40,034 nt of DNA from Candidatus Colimorpha pelethequi (GCA_018064245.1 JAGHVO010000035.1:1-40034), one strand, 5' to 3'; positions 7,146-15,884 are shown, numbered from the stretch's first letter. The notes: generated by a model from the sequence alone, not told the origin. A program made the numbers and translations.

Positions 7146-9719
7146 TTATTTTTGTTTAAGTTTGCCAAAGAAGAAAACTGAATTATTGTCGATGTTCATG
7201 GAGCGTGTTGCCTTATTGCGAGCAATGGCATAGAACTGACGATACTCATCAGTAGCATAGTAAGCAAGGTCAGCTTCGGTCACGCACTCATTTTCATCTA
7301 TGAGTGTAAGAATTGCTACAGAGCCATCTGCAATACAATTCCTGGGCAGGAAACAGGCACGAGGATTGTACGTCAGGTTAGGCAGAAGCACGCAATTCGG
7401 CTGATTCAGGTATTTGCTTACGTCATAAGACGATGCATCATCCATGAAGCAATCGTAACCTTCAATGTCCTCGATACAGTTGCTTCCGATGTTCCTTGAC
7501 TTCAGCACACGAATGCTTCCTGCATCCTTCGTGACCGTCTTTGTAATAGCTCTGTCGCGATAAGCCCTGAAGATGCCAAACTGCATCTTTTCTGCCACGA
7601 GGTCAAATGCTTCGTTTCTGTAAATCAGCCAATAGGGATAAGTCCTGTCTGTGATGTATGATTGTACTGTAGTCGTAATTGTTTCAGAAATGTATGATTC
7701 AACAATCGTGTCGGCAGGTTTCTTGTCGGTACGCAACAAGAAGTTGATGGTTTCTATCTTCACTCCCTTGAAGCCTTTCTCGCCAAAGTCGATGATACGT
7801 TCCATTCTGTAGCGTTCCATCAAAGCACGAGTAAGATTAAACTCGGGAGCATTGATAAGACTCTTCGGTACAATCAGCGAAACGAATCGTCCGAGACAAA
7901 TGCACTTCTCAATGAAGAAAGAGAAGATGTTATTCGTTTCCTTGTTCGTCATCCCTTTCTTATACTTCGCCAGCAACTCTTTATCGCCTGTTATCTTCAT
8001 GTAGGGAGGATTGCCTATCACTACATCATACTTGCTATCAGTGAAATCATGCAATAGGAAATCATCGTTAATGTAGTTGACACGAATATTTTCAGGAATA
8101 GTTAGCTTGCCAAGAAGTTCCCTAAGTATTGCTATGCTGTTGGGGTTAATGTCTACAACATCAATTGTCACGCTCTTTGCGTTCTCGTACTTTCTAATAA
8201 GCGTCGGAAGGAAGTTTCCCACACCAACGGACGGTTCAAGTATGCGAACGTCCTGCCCAAGTTCTTTCAATTCGGGTAGATTCTTGATTATTGTGTAGCA
8301 AATGTCCTGTCGAGTGTAGTAAGCCGCATTATTCTCGCGTTGAGCGTTAGCAAGCTCTGCAATCTTGCTTAATTCGGCAAAGCCGTACGATGTTGTATGT
8401 TGTATAAATCTAAGCAAGCTATCTTGATCGGTAAGATTGTTCTCGTTGATCATGTTCACGATATCCGTTTCTGACAAAGTTTTGCGAGTATCAATCTTGC
8501 GGACGTTATGAGCCACTTGCTTGAAGATAACTGTAGGAACTGCCTCACCAAGGTTCTGTCTGATGTTCATTTCCTCTTTCTTCAGGAATGCTTTCTTGTC
8601 GGCTAATGACAAAGCATTAAGTTGGTCAAACGGAATTTCTGACCATTGAAACTCATTGGGAACGGACATCATAAGCATCACCTCACGAATGCTGAATACA
8701 CGATTATCCACGGGATGAACGGTGTTCTGACTCGCCATGATGTCATTTCGGGTATGGATGCAAGGAGGAACTTTATCCCAATACTGACGAGTATATTTAT
8801 CGCCATTCTTTTGAGCATTGAAGATTCGCACTCCGTCCTTGATGGTGTGTGGCAAACGCTCTGGCTCCGTATTGTCAAATGCAGATTGTCCTTCCTTGAT
8901 GTTCTCTATCCACGCCACCATCTTTGGGTCGTAATTGCGGAAGTTGTGGTAAATGTCCTCGTTCCAAATCTCGCCCATTGTCTGCAATGCTGGTAGATGA
9001 CCTATAACTTGTCGGAGCGTCCTTTCTGGCTGTTTCACTGGAAATAAATCGTAAGGAGTAATCTCTTTCAAATCCTTGCGAACGCCAATTACTAGGGTAC
9101 GGGTACGGCTTGACGGATTACCATAATCCTTGAAGTTCACCACATTGAAGAGGATGTTATAATTCCCTGACAGGTTGTTGTTTATTGCCTCACGTATTGA
9201 TTTGTCTTGCCCATCTATATCAGTACAAAGTGTTGTAAGGAATGCTCTAACATTCTCAAACACAAAGTAGCGAGGCTTGATTTCATTGACCATACGGATG
9301 GATTCCACCACAAGAGAGTTACGTTTCATCTCGTCTTTCTTCTTGTGGTTAGCAACCGACATTCCCTGGCAAGGAGGAGTAGCAATCACCACATCGATAT
9401 CGTCAATATGAAAGGAATCATTCCAAAACTCTATCTGACCAAACACATTGTCTTTTGTCTCTTGTTTGGTCATGTCGCCGCAAATGTAACCGCTCTCCAA
9501 GATACATTTGCGATTGAACTTTTGTATTTTGAGTCTTCGTTCAAGCAATTCCACCGTTGCGACACAATGGAATCCCTCCTGCTTAAAACCAAAGCATCCC
9601 ACACCAGCACTACTGAACAAACTGACGTAGGTATGTAACCGTCCGTAACGGCTTTGAGATTCTACTACAAGCTTAACCTCTTCTTCGGGAATATCGTATT
9701 TGAATTTCTTTTTCGCCAT
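7146..9719 (-). CDS. Fused DNA methyltransferase: cytosine-C5 domain plus adenine-N6 domain
   Basis: Modification enzyme of a restriction-modification system, 857 residues, with two complete methyltransferase modules. The N-terminal C5 module (about 30-410) has motif I FSSAGVGCFGF, motif IV TPPCQG with catalytic Cys117, motif VI ENV (155-157), motif VIII SSRTRT (about 203-208) and the closing GEAVPTV. The C-terminal module (about 465-857) is an N6-adenine enzyme of the TaqI/Eco57I type, with motif I EPSVGVGNF (495-503), catalytic NPPY (570-573) and a C-terminal target-recognition-like region (about 690-857, LKSRNIGSN). ATG 9719 is chosen; a TTG at 9740 would add seven residues. Stop and endonuclease start are 3 bp apart. 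Codon use looks less biased than in the flanking ilvE and gcvP, which suggests acquisition. No vsr gene or controller-protein gene is seen. Confidence 0.9.
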   Translation of the reverse strand: MAKKKFKYDIPEEEVKLVVESQSRYGRLHTYVSLFSSAGVGCFGFKQEGFHCVATVELLERRLKIQKFNRKCILESGYICGDMTKQETKDNVFGQIEFWNDSFHIDDIDVVIATPPCQGMSVANHKKKDEMKRNSLVVESIRMVNEIKPRYFVFENVRAFLTTLCTDIDGQDKSIREAINNNLSGNYNILFNVVNFKDYGNPSSRTRTLVIGVRKDLKEITPYDLFPVKQPERTLRQVIGHLPALQTMGEIWNEDIYHNFRNYDPKMVAWIENIKEGQSAFDNTEPERLPHTIKDGVRIFNAQKNGDKYTRQYWDKVPPCIHTRNDIMASQNTVHPVDNRVFSIREVMLMMSVPNEFQWSEIPFDQLNALSLADKKAFLKKEEMNIRQNLGEAVPTVIFKQVAHNVRKIDTRKTLSETDIVNMINENNLTDQDSLLRFIQHTTSYGFAELSKIAELANAQRENNAAYYTRQDICYTIIKNLPELKELGQDVRILEPSVGVGNFLPTLIRKYENAKSVTIDVVDINPNSIAILRELLGKLTIPENIRVNYINDDFLLHDFTDSKYDVVIGNPPYMKITGDKELLAKYKKGMTNKETNNIFSFFIEKCICLGRFVSLIVPKSLINAPEFNLTRALMERYRMERIIDFGEKGFKGVKIETINFLLRTDKKPADTIVESYISETITTTVQSYITDRTYPYWLIYRNEAFDLVAEKMQFGIFRAYRDRAITKTVTKDAGSIRVLKSRNIGSNCIEDIEGYDCFMDDASSYDVSKYLNQPNCVLLPNLTYNPRACFLPRNCIADGSVAILTLIDENECVTEADLAYYATDEYRQFYAIARNKATRSMNIDNNSVFFFGKLKQK

Positions 9720-9779
9720 CTTCGTGATAAATCGTTGCAAAACAACTGGTGCATCGATCTACCACTCACGTGAGCGCAC

Positions 9780-9988
9780 AAAAAGGGCATGAACCTTCTT
9801 ATGCGTTCTCCGAGGCTGCCTAGGAAAGAGGCCTCATCCCCATACAAGAAATGTTCATGCCCAAAGCATGAACATTGACTTCTTAAATATGAGGATATAG
9901 CACAGCTTTCCCACGAGAAAGTTGCCTAACCACTATCTTTGTGTTCTTATCTCTGCAATCGGTTTCCTAGGCCATTCAGGAGAACGCA
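9780..9988 (-). ncRNA. Candidate structured RNA / leader with alternative stems upstream of the methyltransferase
   Basis: Read leftward, the region closes with TGCGTTCTCC paired to GGAGAACGCA (9979-9988 with 9802-9811) and continues with a 10-bp stem (9963-9972 with 9818-9827). Inside are a long hairpin (CCTCAT/ATGAGG, 9832-9837 with 9889-9894, then a 10-bp stem 9851-9860 with 9866-9875) and a small CTTTC/GAAAG hairpin. The segment 9853-9862 can alternatively pair with 9785-9794; that second pairing ends directly at a T5 run (9784-9780), as in an intrinsic terminator. It may be a leader that attenuates the methyltransferase gene, or a free small RNA. It does not match tmRNA, RNase P or SRP RNA by eye; a divergent 6S-like RNA is not excluded. 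Confidence 0.5.
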
Positions 9989-10018
9989 AATAATAGTCAA
10001 TGCATTATTAATATGTCT

Positions 10019-10049
10019 GCCACTCTCTGACCTTGCGGGTCGCAGTGGC
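10019..10049 (-). other. Hairpin in the methyltransferase leader region
   Basis: GCCACT (10019-10024) pairs with AGTGGC (10044-10049), and the inner GACC/GGTC (10029-10032 with 10038-10041) continues the stem. It has no T-run on either side, so it is not a standard terminator. It lies between the predicted promoter near 10100 and the branched structure at 9780-9988. Nothing else is recognisable in 9989-10098. Confidence 0.5.
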
Positions 10050-10098
10050 GTGATGTTGTTTCTGTTTCTTAAATATTAATTTGAATGTTTACAATATG

Positions 10099-10106
10099 CA
10101 AAAATA
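10099..10106 (-). promoter_or_regulatory. -7 promoter element for the restriction-modification leader
   Basis: The minus strand reads TATTTTTG followed by CA, matching TAnnTTTG. Initiation near 10092 would give a leader of about 370 nt before the methyltransferase ATG, containing the hairpin and the branched structure described separately. A TTTG lies 23 bp upstream, farther than the usual -33 spacing. Confidence 0.45.
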
Positions 10107-10111
10107 ACAAA

Positions 10112-10150
10112 TTTGTCGGATATAGGCGACAAAAAAACGCAATTTTTGTC
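10112..10150. promoter_or_regulatory. Operator-like dyads upstream of the restriction-modification promoter
   Basis: TTTGTCG (10112-10118) and CGACAAA (10127-10133) form a perfect 7-bp dyad with an 8-bp spacer. An overlapping second dyad is GACAAAAA (10128-10135) with TTTTTGTC (10143-10150). Together they give three TTTGTC half-sites just upstream of the -7 element. No regulator gene is nearby, so the binding protein is unknown. Confidence 0.35.
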
Positions 10151-10167
10151 TTTTCTGCGCAACATTG

Positions 10168-10199
10168 AAAAAAAAGAGGGGCACCTTTACGGTGCCCCT
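10168..10199 (-). terminator. Intrinsic terminator of gcvP
   Basis: On the minus strand GGGGCACC (10098-side numbering 10191-10198) pairs with GGTGCCCC (10078-side 10178-10185) around a 5-nt loop, followed by a run of eight T residues (10168-10175 read leftward). It sits 22 bp after the gcvP stop. Confidence 0.92.
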
Positions 10200-10221
10200 G
10201 CTTTCATCTAATCGAAAACCA

Positions 10222-13071
10222 TTAGTTTTCGGCGGGCCATACGGGCTGGAGATTGCGGTCGCCATAGGCGTCGTCAATCTTGCTGATGGTAGGCCAGTAT
10301 TTGTCGCCGTGCTCCATGGGGAAGGCGGCAACCTTGCGGCTATAGGGCAAATTCCACTCATCGGCGCAAACAACCTGCATGGTGTGAGGTGCGTTGGCGA
10401 TGGGGTTGTTGTGCTCGTCGTACTTGCCGGTCATAATGTCGTCAATTTCCTGACGGATAGAGATGAGGGCGTCGCAGAGACGGTCGAGTTCGCTGAGAGG
10501 TTCGCTCTCGGTAGGTTCAACCATCAAGGTGTTGTGTACGGGGAAAGCAACGGTAGGAGCATGGAAACCGTAGTCGTCTAAACGACGTGCGATATCGCCA
10601 ACGCCAACCTTCAATGAGAACTCGCTGAAATCAACAATCATCTCGTGGCCACACATACCGTTCTTGTTGGTGTAGAGGATCTTGTAGTATTTCTGCAAAC
10701 GAGCGCGGAGGTAGTTGGCGTTGAGGATTGCGTGACGAGTAGCCTCGGTAAGGCCGTTGCCGCCAAGCATCAACAGGTAGCCATAGGAAATGGGGAGCAA
10801 CAAAGCGTTGCCGTAGGGAGAAGCAGCCATAGCGTTGCCCTTGCTGCCACCAACCTTAACCTGGCTGTGCTTGGGCAGGAAGTCAACCAACTTGGCGCTT
10901 ACACCGATAGGACCTACGCCAGAGCCACCGCCACCGTGAGGACCTGCGAAGGACTTGTGGAGGTTGAGGTGGCAAACATCGGCACCCATGCGTCCGGGAC
11001 TGGTGATACCAATCTGGGCGTTCATGTTGGCGCCGTCCATATAAACAAGACCGCCAGCGTTGTGGATGATGTCAACGATTTCGAGAATACCTTCTTCAAA
11101 TGCGCCGTGGGTAGAAGGATAGGTAATCATGATGCAAGAGAGGTTGTCCTTGTACTGTTCAACCTTTTCCTTGAGGTCGTCGATATCGACATCGCCACGT
11201 TCGTTGCACTTGACAACAACAACGGTCATACCGGCCTTGGCGGCGGAAGCGGGATTGGTGCCATGAGCGGAAGCGGGAATGAGACATACGTTGCGATGAG
11301 CGTTGCCGCAATCGATATGATAGTTGCGGATAACGGTCAAGCCGCTATATTCGCCAGCGGAGCCAGCGTTGGGCTGTACCGAAACACCAGCAAAACCTGT
11401 AACGATAGCAAGCAATTTCTCCATTTCGTGAATCATCTCAAGCGTACCTTCGGCCTGATCTTCAGGAACAAAAGGATGGATGCTTGCAAATTCGGCCCAG
11501 CTGAGAGGCAGCATTTCTGCGGCGGCGTTGAGCTTCATCGTGCAGCTTCCCAGCGGAATCATTGCGCGGTTGAGGCTGAGGTCCTTAACCTCGAGTTTCT
11601 TCATGTAGCGCATCATCTCGGTCTCGCTGTGGTATTTGTTGAATACGCTGTGAGTGAGGTAAGCACTGGTACGTTTGAGGTTCTCGGGAATAGAGCTGGT
11701 GGTGCAGCAAGCGCCTTTGCACTGAAGCAGTTCGGGCTGTTTGCCGGCAGCGGTGGCGAGAACGGTGATGATGGCGTTGACGTCGTCGCGAGAGGTGGTC
11801 TCGTCGAGGGAGATGCCGATGCACTCGTCACAGATGTAACGGAAGTTGATGTGGTTTTCGAGAGCGACTTTGCGAACCACGTCGGTCTTGACGGGGCACT
11901 GGAGTGCGAGGGTGTCGAAGAAAGCGCGGTTGTGCTGTTTGTAGCCGTATTTCTCAAGTTCCTTGGCGAGAACGGTTGCCATTGCGTGAATGTTGCCGGC
12001 AATGTTGCGGATGCCTTCGGGACCATGCCAAGCGGCATAGAAACCACTCATGATAGCCTGCAAAGCGGAAGCGGTACAGATGTTGGAGGTTGCCTTGTCG
12101 CGCTTGATGTGCTGTTCACGCATACCAAGAGCCATACGCAGTGCGGGATTGCCCTTTGCGTCAACACTCCAGCCGATGATACGGCCAGGGAAGGAACGCT
12201 TGAAGGCGTCGGTGATGGCGAAGAAACCTGCGTGAGGACCGCCAAAACCCATAGGAAGACCGAAGCGCTGGGTAGAACCGAAAGCGCAGTCGGCACCCAT
12301 CTCACCAGGAGCCTTTACCAAAGCAAGTGCCATCAAATCAGTAGCCATACCTACGAAGATGCCATGCTCGTGAGCCTTGGCGATAAAGTCGGTATAGTCA
12401 GCGATTTCACCATATTGGTTGGGGTTTTGAATCATGACGCCAAAATAGCCACCATCAAAGTCCATGTCGGCGATTTTGCCAGTAACGATTTCAATGCCAC
12501 GAGGAGCAGCGTTGGTGCGCATCACGTCAAGAGTCTGAGGCAGAACACCTTCGTCAACGAAAATCTTGTTGATGCCATCCTTGACAGCCTGACGGCTACG
12601 GCTTGCGAAGAACATGAGCATGCACTCGCCACCAGCAGTAGCCTCATCGAGCAGAGAAGCGTTTGCCATAGGCATCTTGGTCATGTCAGCCACCATGGTC
12701 TGGTAGGTCATCAAGGCCTCGAGACGTCCCTGGGAAATTTCGGTCTGATAAGGAGTGTAGGCTGTGTACCAACCTGCATTCTCGAAGACATTGCGCTGAA
12801 TGACAGCGGGAGTGATGGTGTTGTAGTAACCCATACCGATGTAGGACTTGTAGAGCTTGTTTTTCATGGCAAGCGTCTTGCAACGGTTGAGGAACTCATA
12901 CTCGTTGATACCGTCTGCGATGGGCATAGGTTCAGCGAGACGGATGGCTGCGGGAACAGCCTTTTCAATCAACTCATCGAGGGAGGATACGCCGATTTCC
13001 TGGAGCATCTTGGCCTCGTCGGAAGCGTTGGAGACACCATTGTGTCTCGGAGTGAAGTTGTTGCTAATCAT
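10222..13071 (-). CDS. gcvP: Glycine dehydrogenase (decarboxylating), P-protein
   Basis: PLP-dependent P-protein of the glycine cleavage system: decarboxylates glycine and passes the aminomethyl group to the lipoyl H-protein. The 949-residue chain is the single-polypeptide form with both halves (GcvPA-like about 1-440, GcvPB-like about 480-949). The PLP lysine is Lys706 in HLNLHKSFAGPHGGGG, and IPLGSCTMKLN (506-516) and PNAGSAGEYSG are typical. The usual GGGGPG is GGGGSG here. Neighbouring gcvT/gcvH genes are absent, but lpdA, whose product is the shared L-protein, lies 12 kb upstream on the same strand. Codon bias is strong. No glycine riboswitch is seen in the 146-bp spacer, which holds heptamer repeats. 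Confidence 0.97.
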   Translation of the reverse strand: MISNNFTPRHNGVSNASDEAKMLQEIGVSSLDELIEKAVPAAIRLAEPMPIADGINEYEFLNRCKTLAMKNKLYKSYIGMGYYNTITPAVIQRNVFENAGWYTAYTPYQTEISQGRLEALMTYQTMVADMTKMPMANASLLDEATAGGECMLMFFASRSRQAVKDGINKIFVDEGVLPQTLDVMRTNAAPRGIEIVTGKIADMDFDGGYFGVMIQNPNQYGEIADYTDFIAKAHEHGIFVGMATDLMALALVKAPGEMGADCAFGSTQRFGLPMGFGGPHAGFFAITDAFKRSFPGRIIGWSVDAKGNPALRMALGMREQHIKRDKATSNICTASALQAIMSGFYAAWHGPEGIRNIAGNIHAMATVLAKELEKYGYKQHNRAFFDTLALQCPVKTDVVRKVALENHINFRYICDECIGISLDETTSRDDVNAIITVLATAAGKQPELLQCKGACCTTSSIPENLKRTSAYLTHSVFNKYHSETEMMRYMKKLEVKDLSLNRAMIPLGSCTMKLNAAAEMLPLSWAEFASIHPFVPEDQAEGTLEMIHEMEKLLAIVTGFAGVSVQPNAGSAGEYSGLTVIRNYHIDCGNAHRNVCLIPASAHGTNPASAAKAGMTVVVVKCNERGDVDIDDLKEKVEQYKDNLSCIMITYPSTHGAFEEGILEIVDIIHNAGGLVYMDGANMNAQIGITSPGRMGADVCHLNLHKSFAGPHGGGGSGVGPIGVSAKLVDFLPKHSQVKVGGSKGNAMAASPYGNALLLPISYGYLLMLGGNGLTEATRHAILNANYLRARLQKYYKILYTNKNGMCGHEMIVDFSEFSLKVGVGDIARRLDDYGFHAPTVAFPVHNTLMVEPTESEPLSELDRLCDALISIRQEIDDIMTGKYDEHNNPIANAPHTMQVVCADEWNLPYSRKVAAFPMEHGDKYWPTISKIDDAYGDRNLQPVWPAEN

Positions 13072-13083
13072 AAAATTTATTTA

Positions 13084-13118
13084 TTAAGTTTTAAGTTTCT
13101 ATTTTTAAGTTTTAAGCA
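13084..13118. repeat. Heptanucleotide array before gcvP
   Basis: Five in-phase units: TTAAGTT, TTAAGTT, TCTATTT, TTAAGTT, TTAAGCA. In the mRNA sense these are AACTTAA-type repeats ending 12 nt before the gcvP ATG, preceded by CTGTGAACC (13118-13128 region), the same order as in other spacers. The remaining spacer (13129-13217) shows no gene and no clear promoter. Confidence 0.75.
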
Positions 13119-13217
13119 GGTTCACAGTTTTGTTTTGTTTAAAAAATAAAGTTGTGACAATCAAAAGACTCAAATCAACAGTTCAACAATTATTCCACTT
13201 TATTTATTAATTGTTTC

Positions 13218-15884
13218 TTAGTGAGCGTCCAGCCAATTGGTTCCGAAATCAATTCCAACGTCAATAGGCAAGTCGTTGAGAGGCAATGCATTGCGCATTT
13301 CTTCTTCAACGATAGTCTTGACTGTGTCTTGTTCCGACAGACAAACATCAAACACAAGTTCGTCGTGCACCTGAAGAATCATCTTCGACTGGAGTCCTTG
13401 CCTACGGAAACGATTGAAAATGTTCACCATGGCAATCTTTATCATGTCGGCGGAAGTTCCTTGAATAGGCATATTCACGGCATTGCGCTCGGCAAAACTG
13501 CGTGCTGCGGCATTGCGACTGTTGATATCAGGAAGATAGCGTCGACGTCCCAACAACGTAACCGCATATCCCGCCTGACGTGCGCGGTCGATACTTTCCT
13601 TAATGAAACCATTGATATCTGGATACTGCTGGAAATACTCCTCTATGAGTGCCGCAGCTTCCTTTCGAGGAATACCCAATTGTTCTGAAAGTCCGAAAGC
13701 ACTAATACCATATACAATGCCAAAATTGACGGCCTTGGCGCTGCGGCGCTGGTCTGACGAAACCTCCTCGATGGGAAGTTTGTAGATTTTGGAAGCCGTA
13801 GCTGCATGAATGTCATAGTGGTTCTTGAACGCCTCCTTCATGTGACGGTCGTTGGCGAGAGCGGCAATAATGCGAAGCTCAATCTGCGAATAATCCGCAG
13901 CCATCAAGATATGCCCGCTATCGCGTGGCACGAAGGCTCGACGGATTTCCTTGCCGCGTTGGGTGCGGATAGGAATATTCTGGAGGTTAGGATTGCTGCT
14001 ACTGAGTCGGCCTGTAGCTGTAACAGTTTGATTATATACAGTATGGAGACGGCCCGTAACAGGACTGATAAGTTTTGGGAAAGAATCGAGATAGGTAGAA
14101 ATCAACTTATTGAGCGAACGATATTCCAAGATCTTCTCCACAATAGGATGCTTGTCACGCAATTTGACCAAAGTGTCTTCTGCTGTGGAATACTGCTTGG
14201 TGGCAGTGCGGGCAGGCTTGTCGGTGATGCGCAATTTTTCGTAAAGTACTTCGCCCAACTGCTTGGGAGAACTGATATTGAAAGAAGCGCCCGCCAAGGA
14301 AAAGATTTCCTGCTCGATGCCGTCGCGTTCAATGGAAAGCTGACGCGAATAATTTTGCAGCGCCTCAACGTCGATGCGAACCCCCTCTTGTTCCATATCC
14401 ATCAGCACATCTACCAAGGGAAGCTCGATTTTGTCGTAAATATCCTGCAAGCCAGCATCATGCAAAGCCGCCGACAACAAAGGATACACCTGCCACAGGG
14501 CGGCTCCTGTCATTGCGAGATTTTGAGGTTCGTAGCCGAGATAGGCACTACAAATGAATTCAAGCGAATGGCGCGCCTCCGGATCCACGAGATAATGAGC
14601 CATTTGCACATCAAAAATACTTCCAGAAATTTGAATATCAAGCTCTTTAAGCAAATATTTAGTGCACTTGAGGTCAAAGACAATCTTCGTGGTATCGGGA
14701 TTTTCCATAAGTGCCTTGAGCGCAGAAAGATCCACATCGCCAATCTTGGCGCTGTAGGCATCATCGGCAGAGGTGGATAGCACAAAATCGGACCCCACAA
14801 AAAAGAATGCGATATCTGCCGACTGTGGAAGTCGATCAAGCGGTTCAAAAGAAGCCGCCTGTTCAAGCTGTTGAGGCGTTTCGGGCTGAGGCTCTCCAAA
14901 GAGTGAAGTCTGATTCGGGTCTGCAGGCTTTTGCTTGTTGCTCTGGCGCTCGGTTTTATTAAGCTGAGTTTGCGATCCCTCGGGAGGATTTGTCGGCATC
15001 TGCCGCATGGCAGAAGGCAACACACGCTTGGCAAGCGCACGGAACTCAAGGAAATCAAACAGCTCACGGACTTTCTCGTAATCAGGTTCTTTCAGCAGCA
15101 AATCAGCCTCGTCAAAAGGAACAGGAACGTCCAATACGATAGTCGCCAACTGCTTGGAAAAAAGCGCCTGCTGGGCGTTGTTTTTCACAAGGTTTCTGAT
15201 TTTCTCGTTAGCGATATCATCGGCATGCTCCACCATATTTTCAATGCTGCCAAACTTGTCGATAAGCTTTTTCGCGGTCTTCTCTCCCACCCCGGGAATG
15301 CCAGGAATGTTGTCGGAAGCGTCGCCCCATAAACCCAACAAATCAATCACTTGGGTGCATTTATTCACGCCAAAACGTTCCAAAACTTCCTGAACACGAT
15401 AGATTTCATCCGGACGACCCATGCGGCCAAACCTATAGATATGAACGCAATTGGTCACCAACTGACCGAAATCCTTGTCGGGCGTTGCCATCAACACTTC
15501 GTCAAATCCTGCATTTTCCGCAGCATGGGCAATGGTACCGATAACGTCGTCAGCCTCAAATCCTTCGCATGTAAGAATAGGAATATTAAACGCCGAAATG
15601 ATCTCTTTGACATAAGGAAGTCCTTGCTGGATTTCCTCAGGCATGGCGTCACGATTGGCCTTGTATTCAGCAAAAAGTTCATGGCGGAAAGTAGGTTTCT
15701 GCACATCGAAAGCCACGGCGACATGAGTGGGATGCTGATTTTTGATAAGGTCAAGCATCGTAGTGGTAAATCCGAGAACGGCGGACGTATTGAACCCCTT
15801 TGAGTTGACTCGCGGATTGCGGTTCAACGCATAGTAGGCGCGGTAAACAGCTGCCATGCCGTCGATGAGAAGGAGTTTCTTCAT
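13218..15884 (-). CDS. polA: DNA polymerase I
   Basis: Repair and Okazaki-fragment polymerase, 888 residues from the ATG at 15884 (an in-frame TTG at 15893 would add three). The N-terminal 5'-3' nuclease domain (about 1-290) is intact, with DGMAAVYRAYYAL, GFEADD, TPDKDFGQL and the HhH segment NIPGIPGVGEKTAKKL. The polymerase domain has motif A DYSQIELR (Asp near 664), motif B RRSAKAVNFGIVYG (about 713-726) and motif C HDE (about 840-842). The central 3'-5' exonuclease-like domain (about 355-480) lacks the acidic DxE and YxxxD residues, so proofreading is probably absent. A variable linker (about 300-350) is rich in Gln, Asn and Pro. It starts 9 bp after pdxA, implying cotranscription. Confidence 0.97.
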   Translation of the reverse strand: MKKLLLIDGMAAVYRAYYALNRNPRVNSKGFNTSAVLGFTTTMLDLIKNQHPTHVAVAFDVQKPTFRHELFAEYKANRDAMPEEIQQGLPYVKEIISAFNIPILTCEGFEADDVIGTIAHAAENAGFDEVLMATPDKDFGQLVTNCVHIYRFGRMGRPDEIYRVQEVLERFGVNKCTQVIDLLGLWGDASDNIPGIPGVGEKTAKKLIDKFGSIENMVEHADDIANEKIRNLVKNNAQQALFSKQLATIVLDVPVPFDEADLLLKEPDYEKVRELFDFLEFRALAKRVLPSAMRQMPTNPPEGSQTQLNKTERQSNKQKPADPNQTSLFGEPQPETPQQLEQAASFEPLDRLPQSADIAFFFVGSDFVLSTSADDAYSAKIGDVDLSALKALMENPDTTKIVFDLKCTKYLLKELDIQISGSIFDVQMAHYLVDPEARHSLEFICSAYLGYEPQNLAMTGAALWQVYPLLSAALHDAGLQDIYDKIELPLVDVLMDMEQEGVRIDVEALQNYSRQLSIERDGIEQEIFSLAGASFNISSPKQLGEVLYEKLRITDKPARTATKQYSTAEDTLVKLRDKHPIVEKILEYRSLNKLISTYLDSFPKLISPVTGRLHTVYNQTVTATGRLSSSNPNLQNIPIRTQRGKEIRRAFVPRDSGHILMAADYSQIELRIIAALANDRHMKEAFKNHYDIHAATASKIYKLPIEEVSSDQRRSAKAVNFGIVYGISAFGLSEQLGIPRKEAAALIEEYFQQYPDINGFIKESIDRARQAGYAVTLLGRRRYLPDINSRNAAARSFAERNAVNMPIQGTSADMIKIAMVNIFNRFRRQGLQSKMILQVHDELVFDVCLSEQDTVKTIVEEEMRNALPLNDLPIDVGIDFGTNWLDAH

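Noticed and set aside
9780..9988. Identification of the structured region as 6S RNA, tmRNA, RNase P or SRP RNA
   Set aside because: The conserved sequences of tmRNA, RNase P and SRP RNA are absent. The 6S-like closing stem is only a loose resemblance and the 5' internal region is too large and branched, so no family name is given.
5901..10167. Attachment-site repeats or transposase at the edges of the restriction-modification module
   Set aside because: No direct repeats, tRNA fragment, integrase or insertion-sequence ends were found at either edge; both neighbours keep intact terminators. Transfer is likely but its mechanism is not visible.
10645..13149. An 834-codon open frame on the + strand opposite gcvP
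   Set aside because: It is antisense to a fully recognised gcvP with biased codons that avoid TTA, CTA and TCA; low complexity (rich in Val, Ala, Gly, His) and no domain. Open antisense frames are expected in such genes.
13072..13217. Glycine riboswitch before gcvP
   Set aside because: No tandem aptamer-like conserved segments are visible; the spacer is heptamers and A/T-rich sequence.
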